Shown piece after piece: positions 22,710 through 35,785 of a DNA stretch of 64,000 nucleotides. The first letter of the stretch is position 1. Each line of letters begins with the position of its first letter. Source of the DNA: Anarhynchus alexandrinus. Taxonomy: Eukaryota; Chordata; Aves; Charadriiformes; Charadriidae. Under the pieces are notes generated by a model that saw only the letters and a program-made list of their open reading frames with translations, was not told where the DNA came from and made no database searches. The translations under genes and the position numbers were made by a program. The stretch lies in NCBI GenBank assembly GCA_008711295.1, contig VUYV01000230.1:517015-581014 (forward strand), read 5' to 3'.

Positions 22710-25700
22710 TAGCCTGGAGCAGGTCTGAAGGGCACCAGTTGCTCTGGGAGAGGAGGCTGCGCTGCAGTGCTCGAGGAGCTGCTGGCCCCGGGGTGGCCGG
22801 GACCCAGAGCTGACCTGGTCCCCGGCAGAGGGTGGCAGAGCTCCGTGCTGAGCAGCCAGAGGTTGCAAACCCATCCTGCTGCCCAGCAGCCGCAGGAGCA
22901 GAGACCCCACAGTCGGGAGACCGACATAGTCGGTGCCGACCTTTTTGCCCTCTGCTAACATGGCCCAAAACGTTGCTGGATTGGAGGTCTTCGAGCGAGC
23001 CTGGTCACGTAGGAAGGCGGAGGAGCTAAAATGCGAACCCGATGCCTCACCAAAAGGTAGAAACAGAGGGGTGAGTGCTCTCATAGTGCTGTAGCCACAG
23101 AGGTGCTCAGGCAGCCTCTCCCACGGAAATCTATGGCAATTAAATAACTAAACATCCCTCGCGGCTCTGGCTTAGCCCTCCCAAGGTGTCCGTGAAGCCT
23201 TCTACAGAGAACGGCTTCTCTCAAAGCCTGCTGGAAAAGGGCAGCGTTACAAAACGAGAGACAAACTACAGCTCCTGTCTTTGGGGAGGTTCAGTGTTTT
23301 GAAATTCATTTTCCCTTCACATCAGAATGAAAGGGGAAATTTAGAAATGTTTCACCAAGCGGAAATTTCATTTTGGAAACGTCAGAACCCCCTTCTGGAA
23401 ATGCTTCATTCTGTACTACTGAAGCAGGATGATTTGAAAAAAGCAAATGTAATATATAAATATTAAACACTTATAAAATATTTATCACATTCTATATTAT
23501 TTAAATTCTTATTACACTTCGCTGTGTTACATTAAAACAATAGCGTAAAACCAGAGTTAAATCAAACAAGAAACTAGAAATTAAGTGCCCCATTTTGACT
23601 ACAGATTATTTCCATTTCCAAGGGTGACTCATTCTCATTAGAGCTTCCCATTTTGGAAAAAGGATTGGGTTTTTTTCTCCTGAAATACTGTTTCATTACA
23701 CATCCCTCCCAGGTTGTAGCAATAGGTACAGTTCTCAGTGCTCCCAGCAAGAGGTCTCGGAAATGCTCACCCAGGATGGGAGGTTTGTTTTTATAATTTT
23801 AGATTTGGGGTGATTAAGCAAAGGAGGAGAAGAGGGGAGAGGCTTTACTCTCTCCGAACCTCAATAACTACCTTTTAGACTTCCTTGCGTGGAGGCCCTC
23901 CATGGAGACTCCATCACCTGTCTTCCTTGAGGAGACCTTTCCCACCATAAAACCAGACGACCGCTGTTTATAGGGGTGCACAAAAACACAATGAAGGGGC
24001 AAATTTTGCAAACTCTGCCCTGAAAAGGTCTCAGGCTGAGGAGTTCAAAGTTGCCGAATGAGCAACTTGCTGAGTTTGGAAAGGCAGTCCCGAGGCTGGT
24101 CATCTCCATGCCTGGAGAAACCTTCTACCTGGGTGGGATAATCCACGCAGGACCTGCCTCGGAGCAGGACAGCCAGGAGTTACTCAGAGCCCAGCCAGCA
24201 AAGCCCATAAATGTGCAGCCAAGGATTAAATAGCTTTTTTTTTTTCCCCCCAATCTACGCACAAAGTCTATAACAAAATGAACCTGGTTTTCCCGACTTA
24301 GCTGCCAGGGCTCACATTAACGCTGCCGAAACGAAGTTTGCACGCTCCTTTCCCGATTCACTGGGCAGTTTGGCGGAATGGAGGTAGCATCGCTCAAGTT
24401 TAAAGCCTAAAATGATATTTAAGATTCCAGATCAGTAACGCTGCTTTTGCTCTGCCCGAGAAAGGCATTTACATCCTTTAAAAACAAGTGTTTTGATTGT
24501 GTTTTATGTAGAGTACACATAACCAATTGAAACGTAATAGCCTCTGTGTTACTGAGCTCATTTTTGCATTGCTGTGGCTTATGTCTTTATGTCTTTAGGA
24601 CATTAAATCATCCCTCGGGTCTCGTGTTTTCTTACATCCTCCAGCACTGTTTCTTTTATGGTAGACTAAGTCTCTATATGGGAGATTAAGTTTTACAGTG
24701 TGATGCCTCAATCCAATTTTTTGTTATCGCTGCTTGTTCTGGAGACTTCCGCTTGCACATGGTATAAACTTCGGCTCGCGGGAACTGCTGACATTGCTCC
24801 AGATTGTCACGCACCGGCTCCCGTCGTTCCAAAAATGAGTTTGAGCTACAAATGATCAAAGGTGTCTCCCAGCACCTCGGCGTGAAGAGGACGTTGGGAG
24901 AAAAGGGGAAGCTATGGCAGCATTTAGGACTTTTTTTTTTTTTCAAAAAATCTACATTTAGCATTTCTTTAGTCATTTAAAGGGCAGGGCTTCTACATTT
25001 GGGCTGCAACACACTTTCCGCGTGGCTGTGAGATACTCAGCAGTCGCGGACTGGAAATGAAGGCTGTGGCCACCAGGAGTTTTTCAGTGAATTTTCCTTT
25101 ATCGACGCTGAAAAATGCCGGAGGGCGACACGCAGAAGAGGCGGACTGGGCGCCTTGCTTGACTTGAAACTTGTTCTGAGAAGAATGCTGCCATAGTCCA
25201 AACATTTCAGCTTTTAAATCGGGAGCCTCTGGGCGTTGAATTGGGGGCTTTCTGGGCAAAAATGGTTGTTTATTTAGACTAGGAAAAAAAATTGAAACCG
25301 GAACAAACTGCAACATTTTGATCGTTTCTTACTTGAATCCCTCCCCCTGCGCCATAGGAAGAGGAATTCCATTGGTTTTATTTAATCACAACCATTTTTG
25401 CCACGACTTAAGACAGAAAAACGTTTCACCGTTCCGGAGATCTTCCTGGGACAAAGCTCAGTTTCTCCTTTGGCTCAAGTGGATGGCGCTGCCCTTCCCC
25501 GGACCCCGAGGCGGCGCGTGAAGCACCAGGAGCCGCTCAGGCACGGCAGTAACGGGGCCAGTTAAGCAAGACGGATTGTTGTGACCTCTTGTGACTGTCG
25601 TTGTCAGCGTACAGGTGTGAGGGGACGTCACCGCGCTCCTGTACAGCACGGATGTTGCTTGTTGAGCCGTTCTCTTTTTACATCTCTCTGCCTCATTGCC

Positions 25701-28700
25701 TTTAGCTCTCTGACTGCCCCGCCAACGAGCTCCTCATTATACAGGTCCCCAAACATATCCCTTAGAAAACAAAACCAGAGAAGAAAACATCTTCAGCTGT
25801 AATGATGCACACACTCTCTTTGTGTTTGGATCTATTGCGGTTTAATGAGCGGAGGAGTTGCAGCCCCGTTGGGAGGATGAGCAGGGCACGTGGCTTCTCC
25901 CGCGCGCCTCCTCTAACGGGGGGCTCATGCTGGCCACCCCGTGGCTCCAGTAAGGTATGAGTGACCCCAAAGGAAACGTACTGCCGTCAAATTGAAAGTC
26001 AAGCTTGATGTTTAACTAGGAAATATCAGGAGATTATCATGGACAAGTGGGAGGTGGTGGAGCCTTGAGGTGGCCCTGGAGAAGGCGGATGGGGAGCAGG
26101 TTTCCCGCAGCAGAGAGGGCGCAGCTAGCGGGGGAATTAGGCTGCTGCAATATCCCTGCAGCACGGGGAGCTGCAAGTCCAGGTGTTCAAGCGGATGTAA
26201 ACTGGACCAGTTAATGAATGTCTCCATAAATCCTGAGTTGTGAAGCCATGATGAAGAGCTGCTGGGGCAGCAATCCTTTCTCTGGCACGGGAGGGTGGAG
26301 CTGCCGCATCACCCAAGGTGCATCAAGAGGAAGAGGTGCTGCCTGGAGATGGTGTCCGTTCTTTCCAGAGCTGCTTATTAGCTGACCCTCTGCCCCCCAT
26401 TTCTAGATGTCCTCCTTCTTCCTGGATACCCTCAGGATCTGGAGCATCCGCCAAATCAATCTTCCCCTCTTGTGTACTCGCAGCCTTCAAACGCGCAGGT
26501 TTCTCTCTTCTCACCTTTCCCAACTACTTGCTGCTTGCCCACGCTATAGGTATTCCACTCTTTTAATCTTCCCTCCCAGCTCAGTCCCACCAATGCTTTA
26601 ATTGGTTTTTCCTTCCCATTTTTCTGATCTCGCTCCAATCTCTCTCATAACGAGGTGCTTTGAGCTGCTCGTAACAGCCCGGTGTAGTCTCAGCCCAGCT
26701 GGCAGCGGCAGGGCTCGCGTTAGAGCCCGTCAAAAACTCTCCAGCGAGACCAAGTGTCCTCCTGAAAAACACCATTTCACGCAGCACCAATTATCTCATT
26801 TAACACTTCTGAGCTTCAAATTGGTTTGGCCAAGCCCAAGGCCAGCTTCTGTGAAATTTCTTTCCTGGTAGCTCAAGGGCCAGGAGCAGAGGGAGCTGTG
26901 GGCTGGTGGCCACCGGGCCAGGCAGGTCCGCGGCAGGGCCAGGGCTTTTGGGGGTGTGCAGGATCTGCCCCGCCGGCGTTTCAGTGCCATTCACAGCCTT
27001 TCCCGTTCCTATCCTCAGTGAAGCTGATGGGGATGGGAGTTTCACGGGAGCAGCTGCAAAACCGTGGGAGTTTCTACTCTGTGATAAATTTAAAAAAAAA
27101 AAAAGAAGTATTGGTTTCAGTTCAATTTGGACCAAAATCAACACGCGAAAGGAAAAAAAAATAAAAAAGGAATTTCTTACAAATTTGCTTTTTGGCCATC
27201 TCCAGCTCGTGTCTCTCTGCTCAAGGACATGCTGGGTTTGTGGCTGCTTGCTTTTCCACTTGCTGCTATAGCGCACTTCTTGAAGCCAAGAAAAAAAAGT
27301 CTGCATAAAAAGTATCTAAAACAAACAATCTTTTTTAGATAAAGCAGAGGAGGGGGAACTCGCATGGCTTGATGTCAGCATCCGAGCGGTGCTCTGTCCC
27401 CTAATAGAAGCTGCTTATATTAGAGCGGTTTGTGAAAGTCAGTATTTTTCAGGTATGGACTTATTTGGGGGGTATAGAGGAGGAATTTTAAGGGTTTTGT
27501 TGCTTTTCCATTCGTTCTTCAAATTAATACCGTGCAATCTGTTACACATCCTGGCTAACGTGATGCAGTTTCATTTCTAACCTCTCCGCATCCCTCAGAT
27601 CCCAGCTCCTCCGCGCCCGCTTTTACACCCTTAAATCTGTTCTGTGGTTTGATGGAGACGATGGAACCCGTCCGTCTAGCCCACAGAGGGTTCCCGGGGA
27701 GGCTCTGTTGAGCATCGGTCCCCCCGCTGGTTTCACATGTCCCCTGCTGAGCGCATCCAGCGATTTCAGGCGGGCTCGCTTTGAACTCCGCTCGGCATCG
27801 CAAACACGTTGCAAGCGAACAGCTTGGCGTGGTCCTTTCAAATCCCTACTTCAAACTCGACGAACTCGCTGGAGCATTTCAGCAGATTTTTTGGGGGACC
27901 TCGGTCTGATTAACTCCTCTCCTAATCTCTCCAGCCATTATGTTCGATGAGAAGTGTAAACAGATTGGAACAGTAAACTCAGACAAACAGAAAAATGTCA
28001 GTGCGTTAAATTCTGGGCTGCAGCCGAGCGAAGGAAAATAGATTGTGAAGGGGAAAAAGGAAGTGGGGAGAGGGAGGAAGGAGCTTGTCCATCACAAGCC
28101 AGTGAGAAGTGGCGAGGCAAGAGGCATGGGAGATGATTTCCCCCAAAAGAGGACACCAACCCAACCAGATGGCAAAGGATGTGAAAAGAAACAATCCAGC
28201 AACGGTCAGGTCTTGGGAAGGCAATGTGAAGGATTTCAGGGGGAAACTTCTCACGTTTTCTTATTCTCTAAATAACATTCTTGTCCTAATTGGTGTATGA
28301 GCTCAGAAAAGCCAGTGTTTTCAGAGGCTATCCCAGAATTCTTTGTATTTTAATTTGTTCTGTTTAAAAAAAAAAAGAAAAAACCTTGAAAAACAATCTT
28401 TTGGCTTCCTTTTTCTGTTTTCAGCTAAATGTTTCAATTTCCAAGGTTTTTTTAAAACAAAAGATTGAATGTTTTTCCCTTGAAAACTGAATATTTCTAC
28501 TTCATATTGCCGGCTAATTTATTCCTGGTTTTATTTTGGTTTTTAAAATGGGAAAGAGCAGTGTTTGGTTGAGGTGGCTTTTCGTTCTTTGCGAACAGAA
28601 TTCCAAGAGCAGTGCCGGGAGCCGTGGGGGCGATTGCTGCGTCGCCGGCCCCACAGCCGGCCGTGCCGGGGGGCAGGACCCCACCGCAGCGTGGGACCCC

Positions 28701-29136
28701 CAGCCCGGCCGGGGAGGGAGACCTGCCTGATGGGAAGGGGGAGTCACTGTGAAATGTTCCCTGTCAAAAGAAAGAAAATTGGTTTTCTTATTTTGTAATT
28801 CTTTGGGAAGGCCAAGGGAAGGTGGCGCGTTCCTCAGCTCTGCGCCTCGGGCAGACGCTGGTGCTTTCTCTCGAAGACTACTGCAGAGGAAACTGCACCA
28901 GGGTGTATTGTGGCACACACTGTACAGGGAATCATTCCTGCCGGGAAAATTGCGGGTTTTGGTATTATCCTGATCTGCTCCAGCAGCTCCTGGGGAGTTT
29001 TACTCAAATATTCTCCTTCTATCACTGACTTTCGCTCTTCTGCATTTAGTTTATCCTGCCTGGGGGATCCCTGCTCAGCTGGGCTCGCGGTGAAAGCTTG
29101 GGGCCAGCGTGTTTCCCCGGGCAGGTTCAGTGGCTG
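22710..29136. other. Unique sequence, no gene recognised
   Basis: Mostly non-repetitive. It includes a palindrome-rich segment with TTTCATTTTGGAAA-type words at about 23282-23440, short poly-T/C and poly-A runs (24236-24250, 27092-27106) and an AT-rich imperfect inverted repeat at about 28365-28457 (AAACCTTGAAA against TTTCCAAGGTTT). A 130-bp CpG-dense patch lies at about 28600-28730. No exon is recognisable. Confidence 0.55.
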
Positions 29137-29214
29137 AGACGAGGTGCCTCCCGGCCACCATCCCTTCGCTGGACCAGACGAGGTGCCTCCCGGCCTTGGA
29201 ACCCTCTCTGGACC
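29137..29214. repeat. Tandem duplication, 39-bp unit
   Basis: Two adjacent 39-base units (29137-29175 and 29176-29214) both begin AGACGAGGTGCCTCCCGGCC and end CTGGACC, with a diverged middle of about 12 bases. Confidence 0.85.
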
Positions 29215-29326
29215 ACGTGCACCCCATGTGCTAAAGTGGGATCTACTAAGGGCGACTCTTTTTGGTAGTGTCCCTCTGAGAGGGAGAAATGGATTTGGAC
29301 ACTGCCAAAAAGAGCACCTCAAGCCC

Positions 29327-29372
29327 AATTTGAGAGCCACCTCAACCCCAGTTTGAGAGCCACCTCAACCAC
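29327..29372. repeat. Tandem duplication, 23-bp unit
   Basis: Units at 29327-29349 and 29350-29372 share TTTGAGAGCCACCTCAACC and differ at two positions. A related, more diverged copy (AGAGCACCTCAAGCCC) precedes them. Confidence 0.85.
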
Positions 29373-30050
29373 AACTCCTCAAAGAGCACCTTGAGGGCAT
29401 AAAAGGGACCTGGGACCACACTGTTTGCTGGCAAGGCAGCAGCCTCACTGTCCTCAAGGGCTTTTAGGGCAGAGGAGGTATCCTCAAGACGCATCTTGGC
29501 TGGTCTGGAAGCTCCAGGTCATAGCATCTCCCATCCCGTGGGAAGGGTCAGGTGTCCCCCAGGAGCTGGGACAACCACAGTGCATGGAGAACCCTGTGCT
29601 GGGCACCCCGAGGAACCAGGAGGAGATCTGGTCCCTCTGCAGCTATGGCACGGCATGGAGCGGGGAGGAAGAAGACGCCAAAGAAGTGCAGTAATTTCAA
29701 GCTCTGTTAAGAACAGTGAGGGAAAGGAAAGAGAGGATCGATTTCTGACAAAGAAATAAAATCCAGCAGAAGAGACATCTTATTTCAAAGTTGCTCAGAG
29801 CGCTCTGGAAGGAGGCATCCGGCGTGTTTAAAACTGACCAAGAGGCTCTTGATGGGGCTGGCGTGAGCCAAGTGGCAGGAGGCAATTTGGAGCAATGGGA
29901 TTTTCTATAGTAAACAGGAGGATGTAGAGTAGGGGTGAGGTGAGAGTGGACCAGTTGTGGAATTAGGCCATGGGCTGGGAGGGATTCAGGTGGGGCCAGC
30001 AAAGTCAGATGCCAGGGAGACAAGGAGGACGGTTGTTGAGGGATGCTTTC

Positions 30051-30573
30051 ATCGAATCATAGAATGGTTTGGGTTGGCAGGGACCTTAAAGACCATCTCG
30101 TTCCACCCCCCTGCCCTGGCAGGGACACCTCCCACCAGCCCAGGTTGCTCCAAGCCCCGTCCAACCTGGCCTTGAACACCTCCAGGGATGGGGCAGCCAC
30201 AGCTTCTCGGGCAACCTGCGCCAGGGGCTCACCACCTTCACAGCAAAGAATTCCTTCCTAATATCTCATCTAAATCTCCCTTCTTCCAGTTTGAAGCCAT
30301 TCCCCCTCGTCCTATCACTCCATGGCCTTGTAAAAAGTCCCTCCTCAGCTTTCCTGGAGCCCCTTTAGGGACTGGAAGGGGCTCTGAGGTCTCCCCGGAG
30401 CCTTCTCTTCTCCAGGCTGAACCCCCCCAACTCTCCCAGCCTGTCCTCCCAGCAGAGGGGCTCCAGCCCTCGCAGCATCTCCGGGGCCTCCTCTGGCCCC
30501 GCTCCAACAGGTCCATGTCTTTCCTGTGTTGGGACCCCCCGAGCTGGAGGCAGTACTCCAGGTGGGGTCTCAC
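30051..30573 (-). mobile_element. CR1 LINE, 5'-truncated
   Basis: It runs from the tail ATCGAATCATAGAATGGTTT to the ORF2 block reading [13 protein letters not shown] at about 30560, where CR1 homology stops. The ORF2 peptide blocks are still recognisable ([25 protein letters not shown]-like region), but single-base losses break the frame. It is closely related to the copy at 57515. Confidence 0.95.
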
Positions 30574-31625
30574 CTGAAGGGGAGATTCAGAGCAGGGAGC
30601 GGGGTCTGCACATGGCGCTGGTTTAAGCTTGGAGCTTTCATCCTGAGGAAGGTCTTCTTTTGGTATCAGAATGAAAATGCACAACAGAAACCAAAAAATG
30701 AATATTTGGTTCAGGAAGTATTACCCTCCCCGAGAAATTAATCAACATCAATAAACGCTTTGTGAAGCACGTTGAAATTTTATTTACATACCATTTTCCC
30801 GTAGAATATAATGATTATGAAAATTACCCAGAAGGTTTGTTCCTTGGGGAGAGAGGAGGAAAGCTGAAAGCAAGGATTCACCTCTTTAGCTTGCAAACGT
30901 CGGTCCCTGTCGCAGATGACTGATACAGTTTAGGCCGTGAAGGTCACTGCTGAAATACCTACGGATGTTTAACACACTATGAAGTCAGATAAGCAACAAA
31001 TGGAGTGGACATAAGAAATGACGGAGGTCATCTCTGTGGCCGCGCCGTGCAAATCTTCTTTTTCACAGCTTTTGATCCCAACTCAGAAATGTCTTTTTAT
31101 CTATTTAATTTAAAAATGAATTGCTTTCTACCCATCTCGGAAAAACAAAACCTGCCAGATAAAAGTAAACCACACAGGCCATTAATTTCAGCAGGACTTA
31201 GGCTGCTTTCCCCATCCGTTCGGCAGAGAAAGTGCATTTATAATGTATTGAGTGGCAGGAGGGAGCAGGGGAGAACATCGTCTGCAGTTGCTCAAAAATA
31301 TCTCCTCCATTTCAAACATGCCTTTTTGATTTCTTTTCTTGTTGTTTCGGTTTTTCTTCCTAATGCAAGAGAATCCTGCAGGCAACAGCCTCCGTCACTG
31401 CCCGGGGCAGGTTCATCTTGTGCACTGAGTCAGAGACCACGAGGAAAAAAATAGCGTGTGATGATATAATTAATGACTGTCTTCGGGAATAGGTACAAAG
31501 GGCCTCGGATGAAGTCACTGGCCCCAACGGCACTTCCCTCGCCTGTTTGCTTCTCTGAGCCTGTTTTATTTAATGAAGTATTTTGGTGGAAATACAGACC
31601 GTCTCTGGTTCCTTTCGTACCCTCT
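30574..31625. other. Unique spacer between CR1 copies
   Basis: No gene is recognised. 31080-31260 is a non-repetitive AT-rich stretch that includes CCAGATAAAAGTAAACCACA, which combines GATA-, FOX- and RUNX-like words. That makes it a weak conserved-element candidate. Confidence 0.5.
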
Positions 31626-32430
31626 CCGAAATGACCCGGACAGGCTGGAGAGTTGGGTGGAGAGAAACCTTATGAAATTCAACAAGAACAAGTGTAGGGT
31701 ACTGCACCTGGGGAGGAGTAACCCCATGCACCAGTACAGGTTGGGGGCTGACCTGCTGGAGAGCAGCTCTGTGGAAAGGGACCTGGGAGTCCTGGTGGAC
31801 AACAGGATGGCCATGAGCCAGCAATGTGCCCTGGTGGCCAAGAAGGCCAATGGCATCCTGGGGTGCATCAAGCAGAGTGTGGCCAGCAGGGCGAGGAAGG
31901 TCATCCTCCCCCTCTGCTCTGCCCTGGGGAGGCCACATCTGGAGCACTGTGTCCAGTTCGGGGCTCCCCGGGTCAAGAAGGACAGGGAACTGCTGGAGAG
32001 GGTCCAGCAAAGGGCTACAAAGATGAGGAGGGGACTGGAGCATCTCTCTGCTGAGGAAAGGCTGAGGGACTTGGGGCTTTTCAGTCTGGAGAAGAGAAGA
32101 CTGAGGGGGGATCTTATCAACGCTTATCAATCCCCAAAGGGAGGGTGCCAGGGGGATGGGAACAGTCTGTTTCCAGTGGTGCCCAGTGACAGGACAAGAG
32201 GGAACGGGCACAAACTGGAGCATCGGAAGGTCCATCTGAACCTGGGGAGGGCCTTCTCTCCTGTGCGGGTGGCAGAGCACTGGCACAGGCTGCCCAGAGA
32301 GGTGGGGGAGTCTCCCCCTCTGGAGCCATTCCAAACCCGCCTGGACGCCGTCCTGTGCCACTGCTGGAGGTGCCCCTGCTCTGGCAGGGGGTGGCACTGG
32401 GGGAGCTCCAGAGGGCCCTTCCCACCCTGA
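31573..32430 (+). pseudogene. CR1 ORF2 C-terminal fragment, frame intact
   Basis: An uninterrupted frame of 285 codons has its CR1-derived part from about 31627. Blocks in order are [16 protein letters not shown] (thumb region after the RT palm), [94 protein letters not shown] and [14 protein letters not shown]. The endonuclease and the catalytic F/YxDD palm are missing through 5' truncation, so no active reverse transcriptase can be made. The first ATG is in non-CR1 flank and is not a true start. The lack of any stop or frameshift is notable for a dead insertion and suggests youth. Confidence 0.9.
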
Positions 32431-32449
32431 CTGTGCTGTGATTCTGTGA
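31626..32449 (+). mobile_element. CR1 LINE, young subfamily, about 820 bp
   Basis: This is the longest CR1 copy in the window. It starts in ORF2 at the block coding for [20 protein letters not shown] and ends with GACTGTGCTGTGATTCTGTG. Its 3' UTR and tail differ from the RPHLEYC-type copies and match the copy at 59216. Over 31834-31934 (101 bases) I count two differences between the two copies, so both are recent. Confidence 0.95.
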
Positions 32450-35400
32450 AATGGGGCTGATGGCTGTGGGACACTGAGGAGGGACTTTCTGACAGTCCTT
32501 AAATATGAAAAAGGCTACTGCGAAGAGCAAAGGGACAATCCCATCTCTGTAGCTGTGGTGGCGAGGACAGAAAGCTCAAGGGCTTTGGATGGAACTGCAG
32601 CATTAGCAGGAACGCTGTGTTGTTATCAAGTAGCTAGCGATTTAGCAATTTGGGGCATCTACCTAAAAATACTTTCAAAAAGCCTACTTTTAAGATGGTG
32701 AATCCTTAGTGCTTTCTAAACGCCTCTTTCCATCATTCTTGAGTCAGAGCGGAGAAATCCAAAATCAAACCAAGCCAGTTTTGTCACGTTTTCTCTGTGA
32801 AGAAAATGTCCAGCATGCTTTAAGTGACCCTGGAAGACTGCTGCGGTGTGACTTCGCTGACGGAAGAGGAAAAATAGAATTTTGGGCTGACAGCGTCGCT
32901 TTTTCATCTGTTCTAAAGCTACCTGCGGGGCAAAAATTTTCTGGTGCCAATCTCTACAAAGACTTTCGCAAATGTTCCAGGTTAGGCAATGCTCTTTTAA
33001 TGTTTCAAATGAGCCAGCTTGATCCTCTCACGGTCTCACTCAGCATTTTGGGGGATTCTCCTGAAGACCTCTCACTGCTGGCTGGAAAAGCTCCCCAGGT
33101 TAGAGGGGCTCACCCGCTCCTGGGTCCTCTCCTTCCAATCTGGCACCGAGAGCCAAATCAGCAGACGAGCGGATAAGTTCTATGGGTAGAGGATAAACTT
33201 GCGCTGCGTAATTCTGGTACTTTCAACAACTTTTAGGGAATGACACAGCTGGTCTCTTTCCTCAAGGCATCGCAACCCTGCGTGCCAGACTCCTGCCCTC
33301 GGCCCTTGGCCCGGCACCTCCGGTACTTCTCCCTCTGCAGGTGATGCCTTTTCTTTTCCATTTTAATTTCTCGGGTTTACAGGATGTCCCGTTTTTTTGC
33401 TAATTAAAATGATCCCATAAGATTGGTTCACCTGGAGGCCCCTGACATGGGCTCTTAGCTCAGCGTCCAGTTTAACAGAGCATTTTGGTCCAGCAGTACA
33501 ACAAGAGCCGTCTGCTCTCGTCGGCAGCAGCCGAGCTGAGCCGGCAGAGTTACACGTCTTCCGTCAGCCACCGGCTTCAGAGTTCAAACGCACCCAGAGC
33601 GGGAGGGTAAAGATTGCCCTGATTTCACTCCAGTGGCGTGGCAGAAGCAGCCCAGGTTTCTAGAGGAGGTTAGCGAGAGGATGGAGCCGAGCTCTCCGAG
33701 TTGCTCCTCCTCTTTGCTCCCCTTGGTCAGTTGACCGTCACTGAAGGGCCAGGACGCGATCATCCTGGGTTTGCTCTCTAAATTGTTCAGCCCGTTCTTG
33801 AGGCGTTCCTTACTCAGCAGGCCATCGCTCTTGGTGAGATTGCAGCAGCCAAGGGCCAGCAGCTCCAGAAAACACGTCCATCGCTTTCCCGGTACTTGTC
33901 TTTCTGAGGGCTGCCGCCTGCTTCTCCAACACGTGTCCCCCCTCAGTCACCAGCAAGGTCTGAATAAAGAATGAACTCACTCCATGGTGCTGTCAATAAC
34001 TGTTGCCCACAAAACCAGACAGTTACTGAGTTCCTCCAACCAGCTAAGACAGAACCTCTGCTTGTTTTTTGTCTCTAAAGAAGCACTGCAATTAATTCCT
34101 TAACCTTCTTTCAAGAGAACTTTAATTGCTGCTGTGGCAACATAACAAGAGATGCTGTTTTCCACCCGATGCTTCATTAACTTGACCCTAATTGGCCAAG
34201 TAAACAAAAACAAATTGCTGCTCAATCTTGACTTGGGCTGCGTCTCTTAAAGGAATCTGGATAAGTCAGACAGAGGAGGACTCAGTGCTTGAGACAGAGG
34301 TTGCACAATAAGCAAGAAATCCTTCAGGTCAAAAATAATCCTGCACCTACTAAGAATAATCAACCGTACGCTTTCATGTCACGACCAGAAACATTAAGCA
34401 AACAGTTGCTTAAATTACCCAAGGGCATTTTTTCCCCCGTTCCTCTATTAATGATGATTGGGACTGAATTAAATGGCTTGGCTGCTCATTTTTTATCCTT
34501 CGTGCTCTGAGACGTCTCTGAGAATAGAGCAGCAGACGGAGGGAAGATGGCCATAATGTGTACAGACGCAAACTGCTGAAACCTCCAACGTGCTGCAAAT
34601 CCTCGAAAGCCTGGGAAAGGGTGAAAGCAACAGCATCGTCCCAGATTCGGGGTTAAACTCAGTGCTGTGGCTTCTGGCCGAGCCCAGAGAATGTTTTTCC
34701 AGGCAGTTGGTTGCGTGATGGTGGGCACAGCCCCTTCATCCGTGCGTGGTCCACAGAGAAAAAAGGGAGTGACAAATTCAAGCGGTCATCATTTGTCTAT
34801 TGAAGGTCAGGTTTAATTTCCCCCCGCCCCAAAGGGTCCGATTCACCTCACATCTCAGTCCCTCCCTTACAGACGGGTACGGCTCCCTCAGCTCGTCGCC
34901 CTCACGTGCCGTTATAGGTAGCAGAGTTTCGGGTGGGAATCCTCGGGCAACCGAAGGCATCTACTTTAGGCTGTGATGAATTCCACCGTTCCCCGTTAAC
35001 AGCATTGTCTTTTAATTGATTTCTGCTGACCTTAAAAGAAGCCCAGCTCAGGCAGGGCACCTCTCCTCTAAACACCCTCCCAGTTCCTTCCAAAGCATCT
35101 CCTTCCTCTTGGGTTGCCCAGTGTTGGGGGACAAAATGCCCGAGGAATTAATTATTCCAATTTGGGTGTTGTGTCTTGGTGTAGCTGCGGGTGGAATGTG
35201 TGGGGCACCCTGATGCGCGGGTCCCCCATCTCCAGTGAGGGCAATGTCTAATGACAATGCTGTTTCTGCCCTTGGGGGTTTCCTCATTCCTTTTTCCCAG
35301 AATGCCCCAAGGCAATGCCAGAAGTCCCATGTACTTCAGCAGGGCCAGGATCTTGCCCTGTAAGTCCATAAAAGCTTTCTTGACAGCCGCTGACGCTTGC

Positions 35401-35785
35401 TGGGCAAGGGTTAAAGCTGTGTTCAGCTTTGGAGACAGGAAATAAAATGTTTACATCTTGGATCATTAGCTTTTTTCTGGCCCAGTGCATAGCATGAAAT
35501 TCAAGGGCAATATTTACCAGAGGACAAAAAAAGGATTGTAGAGATTGAATTTGTCTCCTTTGTTCATTAAACCTCTACCAGGTCCCAACTTCTGGAAGCG
35601 CTGGAGTCACCCAGCGCTGGAGTTCTGCTTCTTCTGCTGCTCCGTCTGCCTCCGGTCTGCTGATGTTAAAAGCTTTTCTGCACGATGGCAGAAGTTTAGC
35701 AAAAGGGGAGGTGGGAAAACATCCTCTGTATTTCTGGTAGGAGATGCAATATGAATTTCATGGAACGGGAGATGATCTTGGATTT
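32450..35785. other. Unique sequence, no gene recognised
   Basis: Non-repetitive DNA of mixed composition with a CpG-moderate stretch at about 33480-33610 and an enhancer-like block at 34085-34215. Reading frames are short and unrecognised (longest about 155 codons, 32709-33176). Confidence 0.55.
34085..34215. promoter_or_regulatory. Possible conserved enhancer element
   Basis: The block contains TTAATT and TTTAATTGC, TAATTGG at 34189-34195, and directly after it GTAAACA at 34200-34206 followed by AAAACAAAT. This pairs homeodomain/NKX-like sites with FOX-like sites in low-repeat DNA. It resembles a developmental enhancer in look only, and no conservation test was possible. Confidence 0.25.

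Larger units (their letters stand above)
29137..29765 (+). promoter_or_regulatory. Promoter/LTR-like block, identity uncertain
   Basis: In order on the plus strand there are a 39-bp tandem duplication, an imperfect hairpin (29255-29273 pairing with 29297-29315, 17 of 19 matching), a 23-bp tandem duplication (29327-29372), a TATA-like ATAAAAG (29399-29405) and an AATAAA (29755-29760). Enhancer-like repeats, TATA box and poly(A) signal in this order recall a retroviral LTR. However, I found no TG...CA boundaries with a target duplication, and I do not recognise the family. A cellular promoter or chance are alternatives. Confidence 0.25.

Noticed and set aside
31573..32430. 285-codon frame as a possible cellular gene
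   Set aside because: All of it after about residue 18 is CR1 ORF2 C-terminal sequence ending in a CR1 tail. It is a truncated retrotransposon and not a host gene.
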